The notes below the pieces were generated by a model that saw only the letters and a list, made by a program, of their open reading frames with translations, was not told the DNA's origin and ran no database searches. This document shows, one piece after another, positions 44,620 to 55,608 of a stretch of 64,000 nucleotides of DNA. The stretch's first letter is position 1. Each line of letters opens with the position of its first letter. The stretch spans positions 254,898,510 to 254,962,509 of the forward strand of contig NC_061512.1 of NCBI RefSeq assembly GCF_022539505.1, in the 5' to 3' direction. Source of the DNA: Lolium rigidum. Its lineage: Eukaryota > Streptophyta > Magnoliopsida > Poales > Poaceae. The translations under genes and the position numbers were made by a program.

Positions 44620-47257
44620 TTAAGATGGGCTTAGCAATTTCAATGATGATGCTTTCATAAGGATGAGAGTCGCAGCAAAGAGAGTATCAAAAAGCAAGTA
44701 TGAAGCAAATTTAAGCCTAACCCTCTTCCTATGAAAAGGAATCTTGCACACAAATAGATTCATGAAGAACAAAGTGGCAAGCATAGAAAAACAACACAAG
44801 CACAATTTCAAGATTCTCAACATAAAGAGGGGAAACTTAATATTATTAAGATGAATATAACCATGTTTCCCTCTCTCATAATAACTTTCAGTAGTATCAT
44901 TGATGAAATCCACAATATAACCATCACTTAAAACATTCTTATCATGGTTCATATGCATAAAGGTATCATTATTTTTGACATAAGAAAAACTCTTCTCGTT
45001 AATAGTAATTGGAGCAGGATCATTATCAAGAATTTGAACATGGTAAACAAGTTGCATACTAAGGGAATGGTTTTTGGCAAGCCCATCATAACTATGACAA
45101 GTTTCATAAGGATAATTGTAATATGTGTCATATCCATCTCTATAGCGATTATCTAAACCAGAATATGTAATATCATCATTTTCACTAAAAGTAGAGGTCT
45201 CAAATATAGGATCTTCAAGCACAACATCCCCAAGCTTAGAGCTTTCAATATCATCGTTTAAGGGGACATGAATAATGCTATCATCATTACTTTCATAACC
45301 AGTACCAAAGAGATTTCCAATATCAAAGGTAGTGTGCTCATCCAAATCATGATCACTAACATGGGTACAGGGCATAGGAAGATCATCGTACTCAGATTTA
45401 TTATCATAATAATCATTAGGCGCAACATACTTACGGTTACCTATTGTTACCTCATACACGCGGGGATATGCCATTGCCTCTTTCTCTTTATTCTCCTTCT
45501 TCTTCTTCTTCTTCTTCTTCTTCGTTCCCTTCTTCTTCTTCTTTTCCTTCTCCTCGTTCCCTTCTTTAGGAGGAAGAGGCTTGAAGGGTGGCTTGTCCGC
45601 ATAACCTCGATTTACTTTCGAAACAATAGAAGAAACTTGGGAGGATCCCTCCTTTTCATTAATTAATTGAAAACACACAGCGGTCCTACCATATTTTGGC
45701 AAGGTGTCATCTTCTAAAATATTTTGTATGTAAGTGTTTGTATGGCTATTATCAATGCAATAAGAAAAACACCCATGCAGGACATCATCAATATCAAGAT
45801 CATTCATATGTAACAAAGAGATTTTTCTTGAGAGCTCTTCACACCACAAAAATAAAGTAAGTTCGTCATGCTGATTAGGAGAAATTTCATCTTCACAATA
45901 CAAATTTGCAGCACTCATTGGGTTCAAATTATCATTGGAGGAGCATTGAAAATTAAAATGACCCACTTCATGGCAAACTTCACAAATAAAAGGATAGAGG
46001 GCACACACTTTTTTACCTAGATCATCTAGAGCCCTAGCCCACTTTATAGTTTTTTCATTAATATGGTGGATACAATATTCATCTTCGATTTGATTAATTC
46101 CACAAGGTCTATGCATTCCACAAAAATTAACATGCTTATAGGAAATAGCATTCTTAGGAGTTTGAGCATGCTTATTGCAATCATTAACAACAATTTCATT
46201 CTTCATGCAAGCCTCTTTAAAAGGTTCATGATACTTATCAAAATTCTTTTTAGGCAATTCAAAATGAGAAGCAAAGGCTTTATAAAGATTTGCAACAATT
46301 TGAGAGTCAAGACCATAAGTAGCACTCATATCTCGAAATTTATCAGTATCCATAAAAGTTTCAATGCATTCATAATCATAATTTATACCTGACTCTTCAC
46401 CTTTGTTGTTCTCCCATCCTTCAGCGTTCTCCTCAATCCGATCAAGAAGATCCCACCTAGCTTCAACCTCCTTGCTTGTGAAAGATCCCTCCGAACAGGC
46501 ATCCAGATAGTCCTTGTGTTGTCCTGAAATCCTCGCATAAAAATTGTTAACAATAACATTATGGGGGAGCTTATGGATGGGACATTTGAGCATTAGTGAC
46601 TTCAATCTCCCCCACACTTGAGAGATACTCTCTCCATTACGAGGATAAAAGTTATAAATGTAATTCCTATCAATATGCACTTCATGAGGAGGATAAAATT
46701 TAGAGTAAAAGAGAGATACAATTTCCTCCCAACCAAGAGAATGACTATTCTTCAACAATTTATACCAATGCGCCGCTTTACCAGATAGCGAAACAGAGAA
46801 TAGCTTCTTCCTCACTTCATCCATAGAGATACCTGCACACTTGAATAACCCACATAATTCATGCAAAAACAGTAAATGATTTCCAGGATGGACAGTTCCA
46901 TCCCCTTCATAGCGGTTATCCATAACACGTTCAATAATTTTCATAGGTATTTTATACGGAATACTTTCAGCAGGTGGATTTAAAATATCGAAGCATCATT
47001 AGAGTTATCGCATATGGGAGATAAAGCATTATCGAGCAAAATATTTCTTCCAAAGCGGAGGAGCAAAAAAGATTATTTTTATGTAAACTAGCTTCCCCAA
47101 GCTTAGACTTATCCATAGCATTAGCAGTGATTGCGTTCATACTAATAATATTGCTACTAGCATGCAATTGAAGCTCCATAGGTTCTTTAATTTTCGCATC
47201 ACACAATTCATGTCTTAACTCAGGAAATAAAATAAGAAGCTCATTGTTACTTTCCAT
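44620..47257 (-). CDS. D Gag-membrane polyprotein (near-intact, 774-aa main frame)
   Basis: The ORF begins about ATG 47257 (MESNNELLILFPELRHE). A frame break near 46990-47040 leads to a 774-residue open frame from 46944. The Gag core (GKAAHWYKLLKNSH, FYSKFYPPHE, VWGRLKSLMLKCP) is close to O's Gag. A zinc knuckle follows at about residues 318-331 (CEVCHEVGHFNFQC). Next is a Lys-run from a CTT/AAG microsatellite, an acidic Tyr/Asp-rich section, then YYERGKHGYIHLNNIKFP and a hydrophobic stretch (about residues 695-735) with a basic tail. There is no protease or polymerase. The last part is shared with the B ORF. A membrane-anchored Gag-like product is possible but unproven. Confidence 0.75.
45493..45553. 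repeat. CTT/AAG microsatellite in the D ORF
   Basis: Near-continuous CTT repeats with a few interruptions. On the coding (minus) strand it encodes a run of lysines with a GT interruption. Length changes here would keep the frame. Confidence 0.85.
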
Positions 47258-47331
47258 TATGCCTAACTAGTGTAAACAAGAAACCAAAAGATGCAATTGC
47301 AAGATCTAAAGGAAATATCTTCAAGTACTTA

Positions 47332-47411
47332 CAACGGCGCCGGAAAATAGCTTAGTAGCCGAGATCCGGAGTGTGAGTACCATTTACCTTTCCTCCCCGG
47401 CAACGGCGCCA
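47332..47411 (-). other. D primer-binding site and a second copy of it
   Basis: The working site is 47393-47411 (minus strand TGGCGCCGTTGCCGGGGAG), followed by the AGCTATTTTC spacer and the LTR. About 60 bp further in, 47332-47353 repeats the spacer and the first half of the site (AGCTATTTTCCGGCGCCGTTG). This looks like a small tandem duplication of the LTR-leader junction. Confidence 0.75.
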
Positions 47412-47421
47412 GAAAATAGCT

Positions 47422-48852
47422 TGATGTCTACGGGTGCTTCTATTCTTGTAGACAGTGTTGGGCCTCCAAGAGCAGAGGTTTGTAGAACAGCAGCAAGTTT
47501 TCCCTTAAGTGGATCACCCAAGGTTTATCGAACTCGGGGAGGAAGAGGTCAAAGATATCCCTCTCAAGCAACCCTGCAAACACAAAGCAAGAAGTCTCTT
47601 GTGTCCCCAACACACCAAATACACTTGTCGGATGTATAGGTGCACTAGTTCGGCGAAGAGATAGTGAAATACAAGTAGTATGGATGTATATGAGTGGTAA
47701 TAGCAATCTGAATAAAATATGGCAGCGAGTAAACATGCAACAAAACAGTAAACAAACGGAGATTCGATGCTTAGAAGCAAGGCCTAGGGATCCTGCTTTC
47801 ACTAGTGGACACTCTCAACAATGATCACATAATAGAACCACTCTACACTCTTTTGTTGGATGATGAACACCACTAACTGTGTAGGATTACATGAACCCTC
47901 AATGCCGGAGTTAACAAGCTCCACAGTATTCGATATTCATGTTTAAGTAACCTTAGAGTGCAAGATAGATCAACGCAATTACACCAAGAACTAACATAGC
48001 ATGCACACTATCACCATCACACTATGAAGGAGGCATAGATCACATCAATACTTATCATAGCAATAGTTAACTTCATAATCTACAAGAGATTACAATCATA
48101 GCCTACACCAAGTACTACACGAGGCACACACTGTCACCATTACACCGTGCAGGAGGAATAGAGTACTTTAATAACATCACTAGAGTAGCACATAGATGAT
48201 ATTCAACTAGATCACATAAAGAGAGAGATGAACCACATAGCTACGAGCGGAGCCCTCAGCCCGGGGGTGAATTACTCCCTCCTCATCATGGAGACAGCCG
48301 ATGGCGGTGAAGATGGCGGTGGAGACGGCGGTGGAGATGACTCCGGGGGCAATTCCCCGTCCCGGCGGCGTGCCGGAACAGAGACTTCTGTCCCCCGAAT
48401 TGGAGTTTCGCGATGGCGGCGGCTCTGGAAGGTTTCTCGTGTCGTGGTTTTTCCGTGTCGAGGATTTAGGTCAGGAGGCATCTTATAGGCGAAGAGACGG
48501 AGTCGGAGGGGCCACGGGGGTCCCACACAGTAGGGGGGCGCGCCCCCTGGCGCGCGCCGCCCTGTGAGGTGGGGCCCTCCCGGCTCCCCTCCGGCCCTTC
48601 TTCGGTGCTCTGGAAGCTTCCGGGAAAAATAGGATGTTGGGCGTTGATTTCGTCCGATTCCGAGAATATTTCCTTTCTAGGATTTCTGAAACCAAAAACA
48701 GCAGAAAATAGCAACTGGCCCTTCGGCATCTCGTCAATAGGTTAGTTCCGGAAAACGCATAATAATGACATATAATGTGTATAAAACATGTAGGTATCAT
48801 CAATAAAGTAGCATGGAACATAAGAAATTATAGATACGTTTGGGACGTATCA
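47422..48852 (-). repeat. D 5' LTR
   Basis: 1431 bp, uninterrupted. Ends TGATGTCTACGG and GGGACGTATCA on the plus strand, followed by GTACT. Confidence 0.95.
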
Positions 48853-49611
48853 GTACTCTCGCAAGAAATAAGAGTTGAAGCAAAAGAGAGCATCAAGAAG
48901 CAATTTCAAAACACATTTAAGCCTAACCCACTTCCTATAAAAAGGAATCTCGTACACAAATAAATTCATGAAGAACAAAGTGACAAGCATAGAAAGATAA
49001 AACACGAGTAATTTCAAGATTCTCAACATAAAGAGGGGAAACTTAATATTATTAAGATGCATATAACCATGCTTCCCTCTCTCATAATAACTTTCAGTAG
49101 CATCATGAACAAACTCAACAATATAACTATCACATAAAGCATTCTTGTCATGAGCTACATGCATAAATTTTTTACTCTCCACATAAGCATAATCAATTTT
49201 ATTAGTTGTAGTGGGAGCAAATTCAATAAAATAGCTATCATTATTATTCTCATCACCATAATCATCATATATAGGAGGCATATTGTAATCATAATTAACT
49301 TTCTCCTCAATAGTAGGTGGACTGAAAATATCATATTCATCATTGCAAACATCATATATAGGAGGTAAAGTATCATCAAAGTAAATTTTCTCCTCCATGC
49401 TCGGGGGACTAAAAATATCACAACCAGCTTCCCCAAGCTTGAATTCTTCCATAGCATTAGCAATAATGGTGTTCAAAGCATTCATATTAATAACATTGCC
49501 ATTAGCATGCATATAAAGTTCCATAGGTTTTTTAATTCTCTCTTCAAACACATCATGTCCTAATTCAAGATAAAGTTCATAAAGATCTCTATTTTTTTTG
49601 TTGTTTTCCAT
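48853..49611 (-). CDS. B ORF: short protein with membrane segment, lacking the Gag core
   Basis: ATG 49611 (MENNKKNRDLYELYLELGHD), open until D enters at 48852; the last codons are at 26372-26352. The first 75 residues resemble the start of the D ORF. The middle is acidic and Tyr/Pro-rich. The end (about residues 175-253) has YYERGKHGYMHLNNIKFP, then a hydrophobic helix-like stretch (LRILKLLVFYLSMLVTLFF) and a basic tail, matching the D C-terminus. It thus looks like the D protein without Gag and zinc knuckle. The function is unknown; a membrane protein is plausible. Confidence 0.65.
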
Positions 49612-49857
49612 TAAGCCTAACTAGTGAAAATAAAAACAAGTACATGACTAGACATGATAACAAAATAAATTAAATGCAAGTAACTAATTTTTTGTGTTTT
49701 TGATATAGAGCTAGTAAATAAGACAGAAAGTAAAGTAACTATTTTTTTGTGTTTTTAGATATAAAGCAAACAAGACAAGAAATAAAATAAAGTAAAGCAA
49801 GACAAAAACAAAGTAAAGAGATTGGAAGTGGAGACTCCCCTTGCAGCGTGTCTTGAT
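49612..49857 (-). other. B leader
   Basis: A T-rich untranslated leader between the primer site and ATG. It is nearly identical to C's leader (54660-54879) until shortly before the start codon, where it instead matches D (ACTAGTTAGGC before ATGGAAA). Confidence 0.7.
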
Positions 49858-49878
49858 CTCCCCGGCAACGGCGCCGAG
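49858..49878 (-). other. B primer-binding site
   Basis: Same site as A, C and D except that the plus strand reads GCGCCGAGAAA where C has the equivalent of GCGCCAGAAA; a CGAG-for-CAG change. Confidence 0.8.
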
Positions 49879-49887
49879 AAAAAGTCT

Positions 49888-51469
49888 TGTCGGCGTGTAG
49901 TCGACACGTCCGTTGGGAACCCCAAGAGGAAGGTGTGATGCGCACAACGAGCAAGTTTTCCCTCGCAAGAAACCAAGGTTATCGAACCAGTAGGGAGCCA
50001 AGAAGCACGTGAAGGTTGTTGGTGGAGGAATGTAGTGCGGCGCAACACCAGTGAAACCGGCGCCAACGTGGAACCTGCACAACACAATCAAAGTACTTTG
50101 CCTCAACGTAATAGTGAGGTTGTCAATCTCAACGGCTTGCTGAAAACAAAGGATTAAGCGTATCGAGTGGAAGATGGTGTTTGTTTGCAAAGAACAGTAA
50201 AAACAGTAGAATGTATTCAGATGTAAAAGAATGGACCGGGGTCCACAGCTCACTAGAGGTGTCTCTCCAATAAGATAACTAACATGCCGGGTGAACAAAT
50301 TACAAGCGGGAAATTGACAAATAAAGATTCAATACATATCAATGATGATTACTATGTGATTTAATCAGGGCATTACGACAAAGTACATAGACCGCTATCC
50401 AGCATGCATCTATGCCTAAATAATCCACCTTCAGAGTTATCATCCGAACCCCTTCCAAGTATTAAGTTGTAAACAACAGATAATTGCATTAAGTATGGTG
50501 CGTAATGTAATCAACACAAATATCCTTAGACAAAGCATCAATGTTTTATCCCTAGTAGCAACAAGCACATCCACAACCTTAGAACTTTCTCATCACTGTC
50601 CCGCATTCAATGGAGGCATGAACCCACTATCGAGCATAATTACTCCCTCTTGGAGTTACAAGTATCAACTTGGCCTGAGCCTCTACTAGCAACGGAGAGC
50701 ATGCAAGAACATAAACAACACATATATGATAGATTGATAATCAACTTAACATAATATTCTATATTCATCGGATCCCGCCAAACACAACATGTAGCATTAC
50801 AAATAGATGATCTTGATCATGTTAGGCAACTCACAAGATCTAAACAATGATAGCACAAGCGGAGAAGACAACCATCTAGCTACTGCTATGGACCCATAGT
50901 CCAAGGATGAACTACTCACGCATCAATCCGGAGGTGGGCATGATGATGTAGAGCCCCTCCGGTGATGATTCCCTCTCCGCGCGGGTGCCGGAGGCGATCT
51001 CCTGAATCCCCCGAGATGGGATTCGCGACGGCGGCGTCTCTGGAAGGTTTTCCGTATCGTGGCTCTCGGTCCAGGGGGTTTCGCGACGAAGGCTATTTGT
51101 AGGCGGAAGGGTAGGTCAAGTGGCGCACGAGGGGCCCACACACCAGGGCCGCGCGGCCAGGGCTTGGGCCGCGCCGCCCTGTTGTGTCGGCGCCTCGTGG
51201 CCCCACTTCGTACCTCCCTCGGTCTTCTGTAAGCTTCGTGTAAAAATAGGCCCCTGGGCGTTGATTTCGTCCAATTCCGAGAATATTTCCTTACTAGGAT
51301 TTCTGAAACCAAAAATAGCAGAAAACAACAACTGGCACTTCGGCATCTTGTTAATAGGTTAGTGCCGGAAAATGTATAATAATGCTGTAAAGTATGTATA
51401 AAACATTCAAGTATTGTCATAAAAGTAGCATGGAACATAAGAAATTATAGATAAGTTTGAGACGTATCA
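49888..51469 (-). repeat. B 5' LTR
   Basis: 1582 bp, matching 21013-22598 and the C LTRs in reverse. Followed by CTACA (51470-51474), the right duplication. Confidence 0.95.
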
Positions 51470-51474
51470 CTACA

Positions 51475-53050
51475 CTCTTGATGATTTGAAGGGGATTTCT
51501 CCCGCTATTTGCCAACATGCCATCAATATAGAAGATGGTGCAAAACCCGTTGTTGAACATCAGCGTCGTCTAATTCCAAAGATGAAGGATGTGGTAAGAA
51601 ATGAGGTATTAAAACTTCTTGAAGCAGGTATTATATATCCTATTGCTGATAGTAGATGGGTTAGTCCTGTGCATTGTGTTCCTAAGAAAGGAGGTATAAC
51701 TGTTGTGCCCAATGATAATGATGAGCTTATTCCTCAAAGAGTAGTTGTAGGGTATAGAATGTGCATTGATTTTCAAAAAGTTAATAAAGTTACTAAGAAA
51801 GATCATTACCCTTTACCTTTTATTGATCAAATGTTAGAAAGGTTGTTTAAAAATACTCATTTCTGTTTTCTTGATGGATATTCTGGGTTTTCACAAATTG
51901 CTGTTAGAGCTAAAGATCAAGAGAAAACCACTTTCACTTGTCCCTATGGAACTTATGCTTATAGGCGTATGCCTTTTGGTTTATGTAATGCTCCTTCTAC
52001 TTTTCAAAGATGCATGTCTGCTATTTTTCATGGCTTTTGTGAAAAGATTGTTGAGTTATTCATGGATGATTTTTCTGTCTATGGGAATTCTTTTGATAAT
52101 TGCTTGCGAAACCTTGATAAAGTTTTGCAGAGATGTGAAGAAACTAACCTTGTTCTTAATTGGGAGAAATGTCACTTTATGGTTAATGAAGGAATTGTAT
52201 TGGGACATAAAATTTCCGAGAGAGGTATTGAAGTTGATAGAGCTAAAGTTGAAGCAATTGAGAAGATGCCCTATCCTAGGGATGTTAAAGGTATTCGTAG
52301 TATTCTTGGTCATGCTCGTTTTTATAGGAGGTTTATTAAAGATTTCTCTAAAATTTCAAAGCCTCTTACTAATCTTCTTCAAAAAGATGTACCTTTCGTT
52401 TTTGATGATGATTGTAAGGAAGCTTTTGAAACTCTAAAGAAAGCCTTAACAACTGCTCCGTAGTTGAACCTCCTGATTGGAATTTGCCTTTTGAAATTAT
52501 GTGTGATGCTAGTGATTTTGCTGTAGGTGATGTCCTTGGACAGCGAGTAGATAAAAAATTAAATGTTATTCATTATGCTAGTAAAACTCTAGACGCTGCT
52601 CAAAGAAATTATGCTACAACTGAGAAAGAGTTATTAGCCGTAGTTTTTGCATGTGACAAGTTTAGACCCTATATTGTTGATTCAAAAGTTACAGTTCATA
52701 CTGATCATGCTGCGATTAGGTACCTTATGGAAAAGAAAGATGCTAAGCCAAGGCTTATTAGGTGGGTGCTTCTTTTGCAAGAATTTGATTTACATATTGT
52801 AGATAGGAAAGGTGCCGATAATCCTGTTGCTGATAATTTGTCTAGATTGGAAAATATTGCTTATGATCTTGTTCTTGTTAATGATAGTTTTCTAAATGAA
52901 CAATTGGCTGTAATAAAGGTGAGCTCGCGAGATAGTCCTTGGTATGCTGATTATGCTAACTTTATTGTTTCGAAGTATTTGCCTCCAACCTTTTCAGCTC
53001 AGCAAAGAAGGAAATTCTTTTATGATTTGAGGCATTATTTTTGGGATGAC
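51475..53050 (+). pseudogene. O reverse transcriptase and RNase H, one frame break
   Basis: Continues the O pol frame after B. RT motifs: VSPVHCVPKKGG, YRMCIDFQKVNKVTKKDHYP, FLDGYSGFSQI, MPFGLCNAPSTFQRCM and the active site FMDDFSVYG (about 52060-52086); FMDD is typical of Athila elements. RNase [36 protein letters not shown] and [11 protein letters not shown]. The frame is lost only at 52459-52463, where CCGTAG stands where CCTGTAG would continue it. C enters at 53051. Enzymes of this type could serve A, B, C and D in trans. Confidence 0.9.
53046..53050. repeat. Target-site duplication ATGAC of element C (left copy)
   Basis: Exactly repeated at 59768-59772. Confidence 0.95.
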
Positions 53051-54631
53051 TGATACGTCTCAAACGTATCTATAATTTCTTATGTTCCATGCTACTTTTA
53101 TGACAATACTTGAATGTTTTATACATACTTTACATCATTATTATACATTTTCCGGCACTAACCTATTAACAAGATGCCGAAGCGCGAGTTGCTGTTTTCT
53201 GCTGTTTTTGGTTTCAGAAATCCTAGTAAGGAAATATTCTCAGAATTGGACGAAATCAACGCCCAGGGTCTTATTTTTCCACGAAGAATCCAGAAGACCG
53301 AGGGAGATACGAAGTGGGGCCACGAGGTGCCAGCACACTAGGGCGGCGCGGCCCAGGCCCTGGCCGCGCGGCCCTAGCGTGTGGGGCCCCCGTGACCCCT
53401 CCGACTCCGCCCTTCCGCCTACTTAAACCCTTCGTTGCGAAACCCTCTGTACCGAGAGCCACGATACGGAAAACCTTCCAGAGACGCCGCCGTCGCGAAT
53501 CCCATCTCGGGGGATTCAGGAGATCGCCTCCGGCACCCTGCCGGAGAGGGGAATCATCACCGGAGGGGCTCTACATCATCATGCCCGCCTCCGGATTGAT
53601 GCGTGAGTAGTTCATCCTTGGACTATGGGTCCATAGCAGTAGCTAGATGGTTGTCTTCTCCGCTTGTGCTATCATTGTATAGATCTTGTGAGCTGCCTAA
53701 CATGATCAAGATCATCTATTTGTAATGCTACATGTTGTGTTTGGCGGGATCCGATGAATATAGAATATTATGTCAAGTTGATTATCAATCTATCATATAT
53801 GTGTTGTTTATGTTCTTGCATGCTCTCCGTTGCTAGTAGAGGCTCGGCCAAGTTGATACTTGTAACTCCAAGAGGGAGTAATTATGCTCGATAGTGGGTT
53901 CATGCCTCCATTGAATCTGGGATCGTGACAGTAGGTTCTAAGGTTGTGGATGTGCTGTTGCTACTAGGGATAAAACATCGATGCTTTGTCTAAGGATATT
54001 TGTGTTGATTACATTACGCACCATACTTAATGCAATTATATGTTGTTTACAACTTAATACTGGAAGGGGTTCGGATGATAACCTGAAGGTGGATTATTTA
54101 GGCATAGATGCATGCTGGATAGCGGTCTATGTACTTTGTCGTAATGCCTTGATTAAATCACATAGTAATCATCATTGATATGTATTGAATCTTTATTTGT
54201 CAATTTCCCGCCTGTAATTTGTTCACCCAGCATGTTAATTATCTTATTAGAGAGACACCTCTAGTGAATTGTGGACCCCGGTCCATTCTTTTACATCTGA
54301 ATACATTCTACTGTTCTTATTGTTCTTTACAAACAAACACCATCTTCCACTCGATACGCTTAATCCTTTGTTTTCAGCAAGCCGGTGAGATTGACAACCT
54401 CACTGTTACGTTGGGGCAAAGTACTTTGATTGTGTTGTGCAGGTTCCACGTTGGCGCCGGTTTCACTGGTGTTGCGCCGCACTACATTCCTCCACCAACA
54501 ACCTTCACGTGCTTCTTGGCTCCTACTGGTTCGATAACCTTGGTTTCATACTAAGGGAAACTTGCTGCTGTGCGCATCATACCTTCCTCTTGGGGTTCCC
54601 AACGGACGTGTACATCTACGCGCATCAAGCA
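53051..54631 (+). repeat. C 5' LTR
   Basis: 1581 bp, TGATACGTCTC to CATCAAGCA. GC palindrome at about 53335-53385. Confidence 0.96.
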
Positions 54632-54640
54632 TCTTTTTTC

Positions 54641-54659
54641 TGGCGCCGTTGCCGGGGAG
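54641..54659 (+). other. C primer-binding site
   Basis: TGGCGCCGTTGCCGGGGAG, nine bases after the LTR; tRNA-Asp type, intact. Confidence 0.88.
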
Positions 54660-54879
54660 ATCAAGACACGCTGCAAGGGGAGTCTCCACTTCCAATCTCT
54701 TTACTTTGTTTTTGTCTTGCTTTACTTTACTTTATTTACTGTCTTGTTTGCTTCATACTAAAACACAAAAAAAATAGTTACTTTACTTTCTGTCTTATTT
54801 ACTAGCTCTATATCAAAACACAAAAAAATTAGTTACTTGTCTTTACTTTATTTACCTAGTTTACTTTACTACTACTAAA

Positions 54880-55608
54880 ATGAGTAATCCTGAAGTTGAA
54901 GTTCGTTCTTTTAAGCAACAAGGTGGAGAAAGTTTTAAAGATGCTTGGTACAGAATTAGTAATGCTCATCATAGGTGCATTAAGAAACACTCCACTATTA
55001 TCCTTCTTAGGAACTTTTATGTTGGCTTATCTAGTTGGAATAGGTATGTTCTTGATACTCTTTCGGGAGGTAATTTCCTAGGTACTCCCGCTTTAGAAGC
55101 TAGTTGCATCATAGAGAGTCTAGTTGGAATACCACCTGTTAATGAAGTTAAAATTGAAATCTCTCTTGAGGATGTTATGAAAAAATTGGAAACCATAGAG
55201 AAAAATTTTCCAGGTATTGAAACTAAATTGGAAATGTTACTTGATAAAACTGATGAACTTGATAAATCCTTAGGAGGAATTGATGAAAGAATTAGTGTCC
55301 TAGGAACTTGTGTTGTCCATGATAATCAAACCAATAGGATTGGTGAACTTGAAAAAGCTATGGGAACCTTGGGTTCAACTTTTTCTTCTCTTAAGTATAA
55401 GGAGAAAGCTTATGTGGGTAAAGAGCAAAAATTCATGTATGCCTCTAAGGTGCCTAAACAAAAGAATTATTATAGGCCTAAAATTGATAAAACCCCTAGC
55501 ACCACCATAGGAAATTTAGATAATGAAGCATCTAAGGTACCCTCTGCAACAAGTTCTGTTTGTAAGAAAAATAATGATGTTGATACTTCTTCTCTTGATG
55601 TTACTTGA
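54880..55608 (+). CDS. C Gag-like protein, 242 aa, intact
   Basis: Opens MSNPEVEVRSFKQQGGESFK after an A-rich leader and ends at TGA 55606-55608. Residues about 10-80 (ESFKDAWYRISNAHHRCI, LLRNFYVGLSSWNRYVLDTL) look like the C-terminal half of a retrotransposon Gag core. Residues about 95-165 form a Leu/Ile heptad-like coiled coil. The end is Lys/Ser-rich. There is no zinc knuckle, protease site or membrane segment. At 242 residues it is shorter than full Gag. It may co-assemble with a helper Gag; that is inference. Confidence 0.7.
   Translation: MSNPEVEVRSFKQQGGESFKDAWYRISNAHHRCIKKHSTIILLRNFYVGLSSWNRYVLDTLSGGNFLGTPALEASCIIESLVGIPPVNEVKIEISLEDVMKKLETIEKNFPGIETKLEMLLDKTDELDKSLGGIDERISVLGTCVVHDNQTNRIGELEKAMGTLGSTFSSLKYKEKAYVGKEQKFMYASKVPKQKNYYRPKIDKTPSTTIGNLDNEASKVPSATSSVCKKNNDVDTSSLDVT

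Larger units (their letters stand above)
26373..48852 (-). mobile_element. Element D: non-autonomous Athila-like element with a large Gag-membrane ORF
   Basis: LTRs are 26373-27787 plus 42173-42189 (split by a MULE) and 47422-48852. Flanks are ATACT on the left and GTACT on the right, a 5-bp duplication with one change. On the minus strand it has a primer site (with a second copy), one long ORF (47257-44620), internal polypurine-like motifs, paired hairpins and the true tract at 42190. No protease, RT or integrase is present. It inserted near the 3' end of the B ORF. Confidence 0.9.
21013..51469 (-). mobile_element. Element B: non-autonomous Athila-like element, same family as C, interrupted by a MULE and D
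   Basis: LTRs 21013-22598 and 49888-51469 flank an internal region with a primer site, one ORF and long 3' noncoding DNA. There is no protease or polymerase. Its LTRs, leader and 3' region match C (53051-59767) in the opposite orientation. Without its inner insertions it is about 6.8 kb. The ORF, however, is not the one carried by C. Confidence 0.92.

Noticed and set aside
45268..45666. Hydrophobic plus-strand frame opposite the D ORF
   Set aside because: It is the complement of the Lys/Asp-rich Gag coding strand; the Leu-run is the reverse of the AAG microsatellite.
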